From NCBI GenBank assembly GCA_947489705.1, contig CANLEQ010000005.1:1-64000 (forward strand): a DNA stretch of 64,000 nucleotides, read 5' to 3'. The notes under the pieces were generated by a model that was given only the letters and a program-made list of their open reading frames with translations, was not told the DNA's origin and made no database searches. This DNA comes from an uncultured Paracoccaceae bacterium. GTDB lineage: Bacteria; Pseudomonadota; Alphaproteobacteria; Rhodobacterales; Rhodobacteraceae. Below are positions 54,360 through 62,844 of this stretch, piece by piece; the stretch's first letter is position 1, and every line of letters begins with the position of its first letter. Position numbers and translations under genes: made by a program.

Positions 54360-55658
54360 TCACCCCGCCTGGCGCGTGGCCTTGTCGAGCGCCTGGTCGA
54401 GATCGGCGATCAGGTCGTCGGCATCCTCGATCCCGATCGAGACGCGCACCACCTCGGGATCGGCCCCCGCGGCGCGCTGCTGATTCTCGTCGAGCTGACG
54501 GTGCGTCGTCGAGGCCGAATGGATGATCAGCGACCGGGTGTCGCCCAGATTGGCGACATGGCTGAAGATCTCCACCGCGTCGATGAGCTTCATGCAGGCT
54601 TCGTACCCGCCCTTAACCGCAAAGGTGAAGAGCGCACCCGCCCCCCTTGGGCAGACCTTGGCGATGCGGTCGTAATAGGGCGAGCTTTCCAGCCCCGCAT
54701 AGGTCACGTAATCGACGCGGTGGTCGGCCTCGAGCCATTTGGCGACCTTCACCGCATTGCTGACATGCCGCTCCATCCGGAGGCTCAGCGTCTCGATCCC
54801 CATCAGCGTGTAATGCGCCGCCTGCGGGTTCATCGTCATGCCCAGATCGCGCAGTCCGATGGCGATGCCGTGGAAGGTGAAGGCGAGCGGCCCGAACGTC
54901 TCGTGGAACTTCAGGCCATGATAGGCGGGCTCGGGCGCCGAGAGCGACGGGAACTTGTCCGACGCGGACCAGTCGAAGCGCCCCGAATCGACGATCACGC
55001 CGCCCGTCACCGTCCCGTTGCCGGTCAGGTACTTTGTCGTGGAATGGACCACCAGCGTCGCGCCATGCTCGATCGGCCGGCAAAGCCAGGGCGTGGCGGA
55101 GGTGTTGTCGACGATGAGCGGCAGGCCCGCCCGGTCGGCCACGTCCGCTACCGCGCGCAGATCGGTGATGTAGCCGCCCGGATTGGCGATGCTCTCGCAG
55201 AAGACGGCACGCGTGTCATCGTCGATCGCGGCCTCGATGGCGGCGAGATCGTCGAAATCGACGAATTTCGCCGACCAGCCGAACCGCTTGATCGTCTGCG
55301 TCATCTGCGTGACCGTTCCGCCATAGAGCCGGGTCGACACCACCACGTTCCTGCCCGGGCCCATCAGCGGGAAGAGCGCCATGATCTGCGCCGCATGCCC
55401 CGACGAGCAGCCGACGGCACCCGCACCGCCTTCGAGCGCCGCGACGCGGTCCTGCAACACGGCGACCGTCGGATTGGTCAGCCGCGAATAGATGAAGCCG
55501 ACCTCCGACAAGTTGAAGAGCGATGCCGCGTGATCGGCGTCGCGGAACACGAAGGCCGTTGATTGATAGATCGGGGTCTGTCGCGCCCCGGTGGCAGGGT
55601 CGGGGCTCGCGCCTGCATGGATCTGCAGCGTGTCGAATCCCAGTGTCGCGTCGGCCAT
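54360..55658 (-). CDS. metY: O-acetylhomoserine sulfhydrylase/aminocarboxypropyltransferase
   Basis: PLP enzyme that makes homocysteine (or methionine) from O-acetylhomoserine and a sulfur donor. The 432-residue protein belongs to the cystathionine-gamma-synthase family, with the PLP lysine at K209 in STTKYLTGNG, and SRLTNPT and SSGHAAQ motifs. It starts at MADATLGF with GGAGG before ATG 55658. No SAM riboswitch is visible in the short divergent gap before VOC. hom supplies homoserine in this genome. Confidence 0.95.
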   Translation of the reverse strand: MADATLGFDTLQIHAGASPDPATGARQTPIYQSTAFVFRDADHAASLFNLSEVGFIYSRLTNPTVAVLQDRVAALEGGAGAVGCSSGHAAQIMALFPLMGPGRNVVVSTRLYGGTVTQMTQTIKRFGWSAKFVDFDDLAAIEAAIDDDTRAVFCESIANPGGYITDLRAVADVADRAGLPLIVDNTSATPWLCRPIEHGATLVVHSTTKYLTGNGTVTGGVIVDSGRFDWSASDKFPSLSAPEPAYHGLKFHETFGPLAFTFHGIAIGLRDLGMTMNPQAAHYTLMGIETLSLRMERHVSNAVKVAKWLEADHRVDYVTYAGLESSPYYDRIAKVCPRGAGALFTFAVKGGYEACMKLIDAVEIFSHVANLGDTRSLIIHSASTTHRQLDENQQRAAGADPEVVRVSIGIEDADDLIADLDQALDKATRQAG

Positions 55659-55739
55659 GGTGGTCCTCCCTCCTGTTCAAGCTCTGGGCAGAGGTGTAGG
55701 TCATGCGCAAATGTCGCACAACGCCCGCTGGAGAGAGCC

Positions 55740-56153
55740 ATGCCGCATCCCTTTCACATCGCCTATCACGTGACCGACCTCGACGAGGCCCGCCGGTTCT
55801 ACGGCCGCGTCCTCAACTGCACCGAGGGGCGCAGCACCGAAACGTGGGTCGATTTCGACTTCTTCGGCCATCAGATCAGCCTGCATCTGGGCGAGCCCTT
55901 CGCGACCGCCGCCACCGGCAAGGTCGGCGATCACATGGTGCCGATGCCGCATCTCGGCGTCGTGCTGCCGCTGGAGGACTGGCAGGTCCTGCGCGAACGA
56001 CTGGAGGATGCGGGCACCGAATGGGTCTTAGCGCCGTCGGTCCGGTTCGAGGGCGAGCCGGGCGAGCAATGGACCATGTTCTTCCGCGATCCCGCCGGCA
56101 ACCCGCTCGAGGTCAAGGGCTTCGCGCGCATGGATCAGGTCTTCGCGGTCTAG
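55740..56153 (+). CDS. VOC/glyoxalase family protein
   Basis: A 137-residue protein of the vicinal-oxygen-chelate fold (glyoxalase/dioxygenase superfamily). A repeated beta-alpha-beta-beta-beta unit is visible: HIAYHVTDLDEARRFYGRVL at the start and MFFRDPAGNPLEVKGF at the end, with metal-ligand candidates His8 and Glu126. Substrate unknown. A GAGAGAG leader precedes ATG 55740. It is divergent from metY. Confidence 0.88.
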   Translation: MPHPFHIAYHVTDLDEARRFYGRVLNCTEGRSTETWVDFDFFGHQISLHLGEPFATAATGKVGDHMVPMPHLGVVLPLEDWQVLRERLEDAGTEWVLAPSVRFEGEPGEQWTMFFRDPAGNPLEVKGFARMDQVFAV

Positions 56154-56179
56154 CCGCCGCATCGGCACCGAAGGGGGAG

Positions 56180-56263
56180 TGGTGGGCGACCCTGGAATCG
56201 AACCAGGCGTGCGTCTCCGCGAGGGAGTTACAGTCCCCTGCCACACCTTGCGGCCTGTCGCCC
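56180..56263 (-). tRNA. tRNA-Tyr (GUA)
   Basis: An 84-nt tRNA with encoded CCA and a long variable arm. Anticodon loop ACTGTAA gives GTA (Tyr). T-arm CCTGGTTCGATTCCAGG and acceptor GGGCGAC/GTCGCCC pair, discriminator A. It lies between the VOC gene and rlmB, on the opposite strand to both. Confidence 0.94.
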
Positions 56264-56349
56264 ACTGGCGGCGGAGGTACCTTCGGTGCCCAGAAGGGTC
56301 AAGACGAAATTCGCTTGAAATTCATTCTCCGGACACGCAAGGGCAGGAC

Positions 56350-57138
56350 ATGGCGCAAAAACCGAAATGGGTGATCGAGAAGGAACAGACGCGGCGCGAT
56401 GAGGCCCGCGCGACCTTCTGGCTCTTCGGCCTGCATGCGGTGCGCGACGCGCTCGGGAATCCGTGCCGCGAGAAGCATCGCCTCGTCGTCACCAAGAACG
56501 CCTCCGACAAGCTCGCCCCGGCGATCGAGACTTCGGGCCTCGCGCCCGAGATCGCCGATCCGCGCCGGTTCGACGTGCCGCTCGATCCGGGATCGGTGCA
56601 TCAGGGCGCGGCGCTCGAAGTGTCGCCGCTCGATTGGGGACCGCTCGACCGGATCGTCACGCAAGGGCCGGGCGCCCCGGTCTTCGTCCTGCTCGACCGG
56701 GTGACCGACCCGCACAATGTGGGCGCGATCCTGCGCTCGGCCGAGGTGTTCGGGGCCCGCGCCGTCATCGCGCCGCAGCGTCATTCCGCCCCCGAGACCG
56801 GCGCGCTCGCCAAGACCGCGTCTGGCGCGCTCGAACGCCAGCCCTATCTGCGCATCGGCAATCTCGGCAACGCGATGATGCAGCTCAGGGAGATGGGCGT
56901 GGTGCTGTTGGGCCTCGACGGCGAGGCCACCGACAGCATCGCCCATGCCGTGCGCGCGGCGTCGGGACGGCCCCTGGGCCTCGTGCTCGGGGCGGAGGGG
57001 CCGGGCCTGCGGCAGCGCACGCGCGAGCTTTGCGACGGCCTGGTTCGGATCGACGCCGCGGGGGGATTCGGCTCGCTCAACGTGTCGAACGCGGCGGCCG
57101 TGGCGCTCTATGCCGCCCGCGAGGGATCGGCAGGGTGA
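56350..57138 (+). CDS. rlmB: 23S rRNA (guanosine-2'-O-) methyltransferase RlmB
   Basis: SPOUT-family 2'-O-methyltransferase acting on a conserved guanosine of 23S rRNA. The 262-residue protein has the N-terminal substrate-binding part (FWLFGLHAVRDAL), and the knotted SAM-binding C-terminal domain: DRVTDPHNVGAILRSAEVFG, GAEGPGLRQRT and GSLNVSNAAAVALY. ATG 56350 is preferred, with GCAGGA before it. The gene is shorter than the long in-frame open region that overlaps tRNA-Tyr. Confidence 0.94.
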   Translation: MAQKPKWVIEKEQTRRDEARATFWLFGLHAVRDALGNPCREKHRLVVTKNASDKLAPAIETSGLAPEIADPRRFDVPLDPGSVHQGAALEVSPLDWGPLDRIVTQGPGAPVFVLLDRVTDPHNVGAILRSAEVFGARAVIAPQRHSAPETGALAKTASGALERQPYLRIGNLGNAMMQLREMGVVLLGLDGEATDSIAHAVRAASGRPLGLVLGAEGPGLRQRTRELCDGLVRIDAAGGFGSLNVSNAAAVALYAAREGSAG

Positions 57139-57298
57139 TCACGCTTTGGCGATTGTCACTGGCACGCGGCGGGGGCCCGACCCACGTAAGGGTCACTGCC
57201 GGCCTTGGAACCGCCGGTGGGGTATTACTGTCCCTCGTTCCGCACCTGCGCCCCGGCCCCCGTGCCGCGGGCGCATTTTTCGAGCGAAAGTCACCATC

Positions 57299-57715
57299 AT
57301 GTCCGACGACGATCTGCACGAGATCCTGACCCGCGTGACGCGCGTGGCCTGCATCGGGGCCTCGACCGATCCCGCGCGGCCCAGCCACGGCGTGGGAACG
57401 TTCCTGTCGCAGCACGGCTACGACGTCTGGCCGGTCAACCCGCGTCATGCGGGCGAACGGCTTTTCGGTCACGAGATCGTCTCGGACCTCGCCGATCTGC
57501 CGGAGGGCATCGAGATGCTCGACATCTTCCGTAGGTCCGAACACGTGCCCGAAATCGTCGACGCCGCATTGCGGACGATGCCCGACCTCAAGGTCGTCTG
57601 GATGCAGATCGGCGTGCGTCACGAGGCGGCCGCCCGGACCGCGCGCGATGCGGGCCTCGCGGTCGTGATGGATCGCTGTCCCAAGATCGAATATCGCCGC
57701 CTCGTCGGAAACTGA
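57299..57715 (+). CDS. CoA-binding domain protein (YccU-like)
   Basis: A 138-residue Rossmann-fold protein of the CoA-binding family. The opening [18 protein letters not shown] (about residues 19-36) and the [13 protein letters not shown] segment are typical. The role is not known; members bind CoA or nucleotides. Start ATG 57299 (MSDDDLHEI). It ends 22 bp before the parS-like palindrome and converges on hisE. Confidence 0.9.
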   Translation: MSDDDLHEILTRVTRVACIGASTDPARPSHGVGTFLSQHGYDVWPVNPRHAGERLFGHEIVSDLADLPEGIEMLDIFRRSEHVPEIVDAALRTMPDLKVVWMQIGVRHEAAARTARDAGLAVVMDRCPKIEYRRLVGN

Positions 57716-57736
57716 GCCTCCGGCGTGCCGACGAAA

Positions 57737-57754
57737 TGTTTCGCGCGCGAAACA
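57737..57754. repeat. parS-like perfect 18-bp palindrome
   Basis: TGTTTCGCGCGCGAAACA is its own reverse complement. The outer TGTTTC and GAAACA match the half-sites of the chromosomal ParB site parS (TGTTTCACGTGAAACA), but the centre is GCGCGC rather than ACGT. It lies in the 58-bp gap between two convergent genes, where it might also act as a terminator hairpin. Confidence 0.5.
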
Positions 57755-57773
57755 AACGGCATCGCCGCGGGTG

Positions 57774-58085
57774 CTAGCCGCGACGCGCCTTTTCCGCCAG
57801 GCCCGACTCGGAGGCGCGGCGGTCGAGCTCCGCCTCGATATCCGCAAGCGTCACATCCCGCGCGGCGCACATCACCAGCAGGTGATAGAGCACGTCGGCG
57901 GCCTCGGAAGTCAGGCGTCCGCGGTCGCCCTTCACCGCCTCGATCACGGCCTCGATCGCTTCCTCGCCGAATTTCTCGGCGCATTTTTCGGGCCCCTTCG
58001 ACAGCAATTTCGCCGTCCAGCTGCCGTCGGGATCGGCCGATCTGCGCGCGGCGATCGTCTCGGCCAGGCGGGCGAGGGCGCTCAC
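57774..58085 (-). CDS. hisE: phosphoribosyl-ATP pyrophosphatase HisE
   Basis: Second step of histidine biosynthesis (PR-ATP to PR-AMP). The 103-residue protein has the helical NTP-pyrophosphohydrolase motifs [14 protein letters not shown] and [12 protein letters not shown] with the acidic metal ligands. GTG 58085 starts [11 protein letters not shown] and overlaps the hisF stop (GTGA). It is a stand-alone protein; hisI is not in view. Confidence 0.95.
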   Translation of the reverse strand: MSALARLAETIAARRSADPDGSWTAKLLSKGPEKCAEKFGEEAIEAVIEAVKGDRGRLTSEAADVLYHLLVMCAARDVTLADIEAELDRRASESGLAEKARRG

Positions 58086-58843
58086 GAAAGCCTCATCGGG
58101 ATGCCCGCCGCCGACATGTGCGCCTTGGCCTCGGCGATCGAGAAATCCCCGAAATGGAAGATCGACGCGGCCAGCACGGCCGAGGCGCCGCCCTTCGTCA
58201 CGCCGTCGACCAGATGGTCGAGCGTGCCCACGCCGCCCGAGGCGATGACCGGCACCGGGACGGCATCGCTCACCGCACGGGTCAGCCCGAGGTTGAAGCC
58301 CGACCGCGTGCCGTCGCGGTCCATGGAGGTCAGCAGGATCTCGCCCGCACCCTTCGCGGCGACGGTTCGGGCGAATTCCACGGCGTCGATCCCCGTGGCG
58401 CGGCGGCCGCCATGGGTGAAGATCTCCCAGCGGTCGGGCGCCACGGATTTGGCGTCGATCGCCACCACGATGCATTGCGATCCGAACCGGTCGGCGGCCT
58501 CGGCCACCACGTTCGGATCGGCCACGGCGGCGGAATTGAAGCTGACCTTGTCCGCACCGGCCAGGAGCAGCGCGCGCACGTCGTGATGCGACCGGACGCC
58601 GCCGCCGATGGTCAGCGGCATGAAGCAATGCTCGGCCGTGCGCGTCGCGAGATCGTAGAGCGTGCCGCGATTCTCGTGGCTCGCATTGATGTCGAGAAAG
58701 CAGAGCTCGTCCGCGCCGGCGGCGTCATAGGCGATCGCGGCGTCGACGGGATCGCCCGCATCGCGCAGATCGACGAAGTTGACGCCCTTGACGACACGTC
58801 CGTCGGCCACGTCGAGACAGGGAATGATGCGGGTCTTGAGCAT
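58082..58843 (-). CDS. hisF: imidazole glycerol phosphate synthase cyclase HisF
   Basis: Cyclase subunit that works with HisH to form imidazole glycerol phosphate and AICAR. The 253-residue barrel has the opening [18 protein letters not shown] (catalytic Asp11) and Asp at SGGVGTLD-type positions, plus MPLTIGGGV. Start ATG 58843 fits the family. hisE follows in the same transcript. Confidence 0.97.
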   Translation of the reverse strand: MLKTRIIPCLDVADGRVVKGVNFVDLRDAGDPVDAAIAYDAAGADELCFLDINASHENRGTLYDLATRTAEHCFMPLTIGGGVRSHHDVRALLLAGADKVSFNSAAVADPNVVAEAADRFGSQCIVVAIDAKSVAPDRWEIFTHGGRRATGIDAVEFARTVAAKGAGEILLTSMDRDGTRSGFNLGLTRAVSDAVPVPVIASGGVGTLDHLVDGVTKGGASAVLAASIFHFGDFSIAEAKAHMSAAGIPMRLS

Positions 58844-59015
58844 GCGCGCCTTCTAGCGCGCCGCGCCGCGTGGCGCCAGAGGGCGAACGCGGGGATCCCG
58901 CCAGGCGAAACGCTCCGTTTCCGATCGGGCGGTCGACAGGCGGGTGCGGCTGCAATAGGGTTCGGGCGCAACGGATCCGCCCGACCTTCGGCGGATCGCT
59001 CGGGGACGGAGCCTC

Positions 59016-59246
59016 ATGCGCAGGACGATCATCCGCGCACTGCTTTGCGGTGTGGCCAGCATCGGCGCCGCCGATGCGCTGACCGTGGATCTGGGGATCC
59101 CGGCCTGCGATCCGGGGGCGTTCGGCGCCGACCGGAGCTGCGGCGATGCCGACGAAAAGACGCGCCCCGCGCCGGATCCGGTCTTCGATCCGCCATTCGA
59201 TCTCGATCCGCCGGTCTTCGAGCCCCTGCCCGAGGCGGAGCGATAA
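59016..59246 (+). CDS. small secreted hypothetical protein
   Basis: A 76-residue frame with a signal peptide (MRRTIIRALLCGVASIGAADA; predicted cut after residue 21) and a mature part that is acidic, Pro-rich and contains two Cys (ACDPGAFGADRSC) followed by a D/F/P tail (FDPPFDLDPPVF). GGAG lies five bases before ATG 59016. It is the only thing in the 417-bp gap between hisF and hisA. Unique-looking; might be a chance frame. Confidence 0.5.
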   Translation: MRRTIIRALLCGVASIGAADALTVDLGIPACDPGAFGADRSCGDADEKTRPAPDPVFDPPFDLDPPVFEPLPEAER

Positions 59247-59260
59247 TCCCGCGGACGCCG

Positions 59261-59977
59261 CTAGGCGAGGGCCGCGTTCGCCGCGGCGAGATCGATCGCG
59301 CCGTCATAGAGGGCGCGTCCCGATATGGCGCCCGAGACGACGCCGGTATCGCGCAGGGCCAAAAGATCCTGCATCGACGACACCCCGCCTGACGCGATGA
59401 CCGGAATGTCGACCGCCCGCGCGAGCGCTTCGGTCGCGGCGATGTTGGGCCCCTCCATCGCGCCGTCGCGGTCGATATCGGTATAGATGATCGCGGCGAC
59501 GCCGGCATCCTCGAAGGATTTCGCAAGGTCCGTGACGTCGCGATCGGTCTCGTTGGCCCAGCCACGGGTGGCGATCCGTCCGTTGCGCGCATCGAGGCCC
59601 ACGGCCACCTTGCCGGGAAACGCCTTGGCGGCGCGGCGCACGAGGTCGGGATCCTCGACCGCGACGGTCCCGAGGATCACCCGCGCCAGCCCCTTGTCGA
59701 GCCAGGTCTCGATCGTTGCCATGTCGCGGATGCCGCCGCCGAGCTGTGCGGGCACCGAGACGCGCGCGAGGATTTCCTCGACCGCGGCGGCATTGACGGG
59801 CCGCCCCTCGAACGCACCGTTGAGATCCACGAGATGCAGCCAGCCGCAGCCCGCCGCCTCGAAGGCTAGGGCCTGCGCCGCCGGATCCTCGCCGAAGATG
59901 GTCGCGCGCTCCATGTCGCCGCGCAGCAGGCGCACGCATTTCCCGTCCTTCAGGTCGATCGCGGGGTAGAGAATCAT
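59261..59977 (-). CDS. hisA: phosphoribosylformimino-AICAR isomerase HisA
   Basis: Isomerase of histidine biosynthesis, 238 residues, half-barrel pair like HisF. The opening [16 protein letters not shown] (Asp8 catalytic), [14 protein letters not shown], the second catalytic acid at [13 protein letters not shown] and the phosphate-binding GGVSS are all present. The start is ATG 59977. It is separated from hisF by the 417-bp gap and from hisH by two plus-strand genes. Confidence 0.97.
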   Translation of the reverse strand: MILYPAIDLKDGKCVRLLRGDMERATIFGEDPAAQALAFEAAGCGWLHLVDLNGAFEGRPVNAAAVEEILARVSVPAQLGGGIRDMATIETWLDKGLARVILGTVAVEDPDLVRRAAKAFPGKVAVGLDARNGRIATRGWANETDRDVTDLAKSFEDAGVAAIIYTDIDRDGAMEGPNIAATEALARAVDIPVIASGGVSSMQDLLALRDTGVVSGAISGRALYDGAIDLAAANAALA

Positions 59978-60138
59978 GGGGCATCGCTCCGGTCGTGGCC
60001 TAGGGGGTCCGTGCCGCCCTTTTGCCCAGACCGGCCCCGGCGCGCAACCGCATCGGCAGCTCCGCCCGCGACGAAACCGGGAACGCCGCCACGCCTGCGA
60101 CGTTAACCGCCCAACTCAAACGCCGAAGGGAGCGCGCG

Positions 60139-60960
60139 ATGCCTATCGTCCAGACCGCCGACAAGACCGATCTCTATGTCAAGGATTGGGGCGACGGCCG
60201 CCCGGTCATCCTGATCCACGGCTGGCCGCTCAATGCCGACAGCTGGGAGCATCAGGCCATGGCGCTGCTCGATGCGGGCTACCGCGTCATCAGCTACGAC
60301 CGGCGCGGGTTCGGACGATCGGGCCAGCCGACCGGCGGCTACGATTACGACACGATGTCGGACGATCTCAACTCGATCATCACCGCGCTGGAACTGCGCA
60401 ACCTCTCGCTCGTCGGGTTTTCGATGGGCGGCGGCGAGGTCGCGCGCTATATCGGCCGGCACGGCACCGCGCGGATCCGCTCCGCGGCGCTGATCTCGAG
60501 CATTGCGCCCTTCATGCTGCAGGGCTCCGACAATCCCGACGGCGTCCCCGAAGACGTGTTCGCCGGCATGAAGGACGGCATCCGCAAGGACCGGCAGGGC
60601 TTTCTTCAGAAATTCTTCAACGATTTCTACGGCGAGGGCACCGGGGCCGGCGGGGTGAGCGAGGGGGTCCGGCACTGGACCTGGCTGATGGCGATGATGG
60701 CGAGCCCGAAGGCCACGCTCGACTGCATCGACGCGTTCGGCCGGACCGACCTGCGCGAGGACGTCAGGAAATTCGATGTGCCCACGCTGGTCGTGCACGG
60801 CACCGGCGACGGGATCGTGCCGATCGACGCGGCGGGCCGGCAGGCCGCCAAGCTCGCGCCCGATGCGACGCTCAAGGAATATGACGGCGCGCCGCATGGC
60901 CTGACCGCGACGCATGCGCAGCAGCTCAACACCGACCTGCTGGAGTTTCTGGAACGATGA
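60139..60960 (+). CDS. alpha/beta hydrolase, chloroperoxidase-like
   Basis: A 273-residue alpha/beta hydrolase of the non-heme chloroperoxidase/arylesterase group. The oxyanion loop is LIHGWPLNADSW, the nucleophile elbow GFSMGGGEVARY (Ser about 96), and the terminal His in GAPHGL. The physiological substrate is unknown. AGGGAG precedes ATG 60139. It interrupts the his genes, on the opposite strand. Confidence 0.93.
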   Translation: MPIVQTADKTDLYVKDWGDGRPVILIHGWPLNADSWEHQAMALLDAGYRVISYDRRGFGRSGQPTGGYDYDTMSDDLNSIITALELRNLSLVGFSMGGGEVARYIGRHGTARIRSAALISSIAPFMLQGSDNPDGVPEDVFAGMKDGIRKDRQGFLQKFFNDFYGEGTGAGGVSEGVRHWTWLMAMMASPKATLDCIDAFGRTDLREDVRKFDVPTLVVHGTGDGIVPIDAAGRQAAKLAPDATLKEYDGAPHGLTATHAQQLNTDLLEFLER

Positions 60961-61003
60961 TCGCCTTAGGCGGACATTAAAGTTTTCCGCCCATGGTGAT
61001 CCC

Positions 61004-61264
61004 ATGAAGTGGTTGACTTGTTATGTGGCGATGATCCCGCTTTTGTTGAGCGGGTGTGGGGGTGACGCAAAGGTGCTCACCCCCCATCGTTTCGTGATCG
61101 ATACCTATCTCGCCACACCCTATCCCGGTCAGGCGACCTACGACGCCGCGGCGCGACGATGCCTGTTGCGCGGCAAGGGCTGGCAATATGTCGAGACGCG
61201 CGGCAACGGCGCGGGCGGGTTCCGCCATGTCTTCGAATGCAAGGCGGGCCGGAGCGCCGGCTAA
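61004..61264 (+). CDS. small lipoprotein, unknown
   Basis: An 86-residue protein with a lipoprotein signal (MKWLTCYVAMIPLLLSGC; lipobox LLSGC at 14-18, Cys18) and a short mature domain with two more cysteines (RRCLLRGKGW, FECKAGR). No strong ribosome binding site is seen; it follows the hydrolase stop by 43 bp. It ends shortly before hisH, with which it converges. Confidence 0.7.
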   Translation: MKWLTCYVAMIPLLLSGCGGDAKVLTPHRFVIDTYLATPYPGQATYDAAARRCLLRGKGWQYVETRGNGAGGFRHVFECKAGRSAG

Positions 61265-61283
61265 GGCGAGGCGGCCGGCCGGC

Positions 61284-61925
61284 TCACGGGCGCCAGGCGA
61301 GGAAATTGGCGATCAGGCGCAGGCCGGCGGACTGGCTCTTTTCCGGGTGGAACTGCGTGCCGATGCAGGTGCCCTTGGCGACGATCGCGGTGATGTCCTC
61401 GCCGTATTCGCAATGGGCGAGGCGCTGTTCGGGGTCGGTCATGCGCATGTGGTACGAATGCACGAAATAGGCGTGCTCGCCCGTCGCGATGCCGTCGAGC
61501 ACGGGATGCGCATGGTCGAGGACAAGGTCGTTCCATCCCATATGCGGCACCTTCAGCGCCTGCGCGCCGGGCTCGATCGGCACGACCTCGCCGTCGATCC
61601 AGCCGAGACCCTTGACCTCTTCGTATTCGAAGCCGCGCCGCGCCATGAGCTGCATGCCGACGCAGATCCCGAGGAACGGGCGGCCGCGCGTCTCGACCGT
61701 TTCGACCAGCGCCTCGTAAAGGGCCCGGCGGTCGGCCACGAGCGCGCGCCGGCATGCGGGGAAGGCGCCGTCGCCCGGCAGCACGACGCGGTCGGCGCGC
61801 GCCACGTCCTCGGGGTTCGACGTGACCAGCACGGCGCCGGCATCGCCCTCGCGCGCCATGCGCTGGAACGCCTTCTCGGCCGAATGCAGGTTGCCGCTGT
61901 CGGTGTCGATCAGGACCGTCAGCAT
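61284..61925 (-). CDS. hisH: imidazole glycerol phosphate synthase glutaminase HisH
   Basis: Amidotransferase partner of HisF, 213 residues. The class I glutaminase triad is visible: Cys88 in GICVGMQLM, His in QFHPEKSQ with the neighbouring Glu. The N-terminal VLPGDGAFPAC loop is typical. ATG 61925 lies next to the hisB stop on the same strand. It is located about 3.4 kb from its partner hisF, an unusual split. Confidence 0.96.
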   Translation of the reverse strand: MLTVLIDTDSGNLHSAEKAFQRMAREGDAGAVLVTSNPEDVARADRVVLPGDGAFPACRRALVADRRALYEALVETVETRGRPFLGICVGMQLMARRGFEYEEVKGLGWIDGEVVPIEPGAQALKVPHMGWNDLVLDHAHPVLDGIATGEHAYFVHSYHMRMTDPEQRLAHCEYGEDITAIVAKGTCIGTQFHPEKSQSAGLRLIANFLAWRP

Positions 61926-61926
61926 G

Positions 61927-62514
61927 TCAGAGCGTGCCCTTGGTCGACGGCACCATGTGTCCCTTGCGCGGATCGGCCTCCACCGCCTGACGCAGCGCCC
62001 GGGCCGTCGCCTTGAAGGCGGCCTCGGCGATGTGGTGGCTGTTGAGCCCGCGCACGAGGTCGAGATGCAGGGTGATGCCGCCATGCGTGCTCAGCGCCTG
62101 AAAGAACTCGCGGACGAGCTCGGTGTCGAAGGTGCCGATCTTGGGCGTCGGGAACGCCACGTTCCACGCCAGCCAGGGCCGCCCGGAGAGGTCCAGCGCG
62201 CAGGTCACGAGCGTGTCGTCCATCGGCAGCGCGCATTGCCCGTAGCGGCCGATGCCGCGCTTCTCGCCCAGCGCCTGGCGCAGGGCCTGGCCGAGCGCGA
62301 TGCCGACATCCTCGACGCTGTGATGGTCGTCGATATGCAGGTCGCCCGCGCATTTCACCTTCATGTCGATCAGCGAATGGCGCGCGAGCTGGTCGAGCAT
62401 GTGGTCGAAGAACCCGATGCCGGTGGCCATGTCGTAGATGCCGGTCCCGTCGAGATCGACCATCACCGTGATCTCGGTTTCCGACGTCTTGCGGGTGATC
62501 GAAGCGGAGCGCAT
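61927..62514 (-). CDS. hisB: imidazoleglycerol-phosphate dehydratase HisB
   Basis: Dehydrates imidazole glycerol phosphate. The 195-residue protein lacks the phosphatase fusion of enterics and is of the short form. Manganese-binding His/Glu motifs are clear: [36 protein letters not shown] and [15 protein letters not shown] 62514 (MRSASI) is chosen since GGAAAGAGG lies before it. hisH follows directly. Confidence 0.97.
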   Translation of the reverse strand: MRSASITRKTSETEITVMVDLDGTGIYDMATGIGFFDHMLDQLARHSLIDMKVKCAGDLHIDDHHSVEDVGIALGQALRQALGEKRGIGRYGQCALPMDDTLVTCALDLSGRPWLAWNVAFPTPKIGTFDTELVREFFQALSTHGGITLHLDLVRGLNSHHIAEAAFKATARALRQAVEADPRKGHMVPSTKGTL

Positions 62515-62844
62515 GGGCCTCTTTCCGGATTGGGGCGATTGCCCCGCGTCTATAGGCGCGGGGCGTCTGCAATGAAAGATCTTCGCACGAAGTGTCTGGT
62601 AATCCCCGTCGAACTGGTATGTCGTGGGGAAAAGGCACGCGATCGTGGCGATTTCCCTCCCTGCATGGCAGGGTTGCGAATGTGACACCTCGCAGGCTGG
62701 ACGGGATGGGGCTAGGGTCTACGTCACGTTAAGGAAATTCCGGGGCGGGAGGCGACCCGGACATGGCACAGGGACGCGGCGCATCGCGACCCGACAGGCC
62801 TGTCTGAACTTCCCGGAGGCCCCACGGCAACGAAGGGAAGCGAC
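62515..62844. other. 330-bp divergent intergenic region, hisB / aceE
   Basis: I see no gene here. It carries GCCCCGCG/CGCGGGGC, a perfect 8-bp inverted repeat with an 8-nt loop (62541-62564), close to the hisB start on its upstream side; and CCCTGC/GCAGGG (62659-62673). These may be operators or hairpins for hisB or aceE. AGGGAAG (62834-62840) is the aceE ribosome binding site. No convincing paired promoter hexamers could be picked. Confidence 0.4.

Noticed and set aside
55659-55739. SAM riboswitch before metY
   Set aside because: The 81-bp divergent gap shows no SAM-II-type core or other aptamer pattern.
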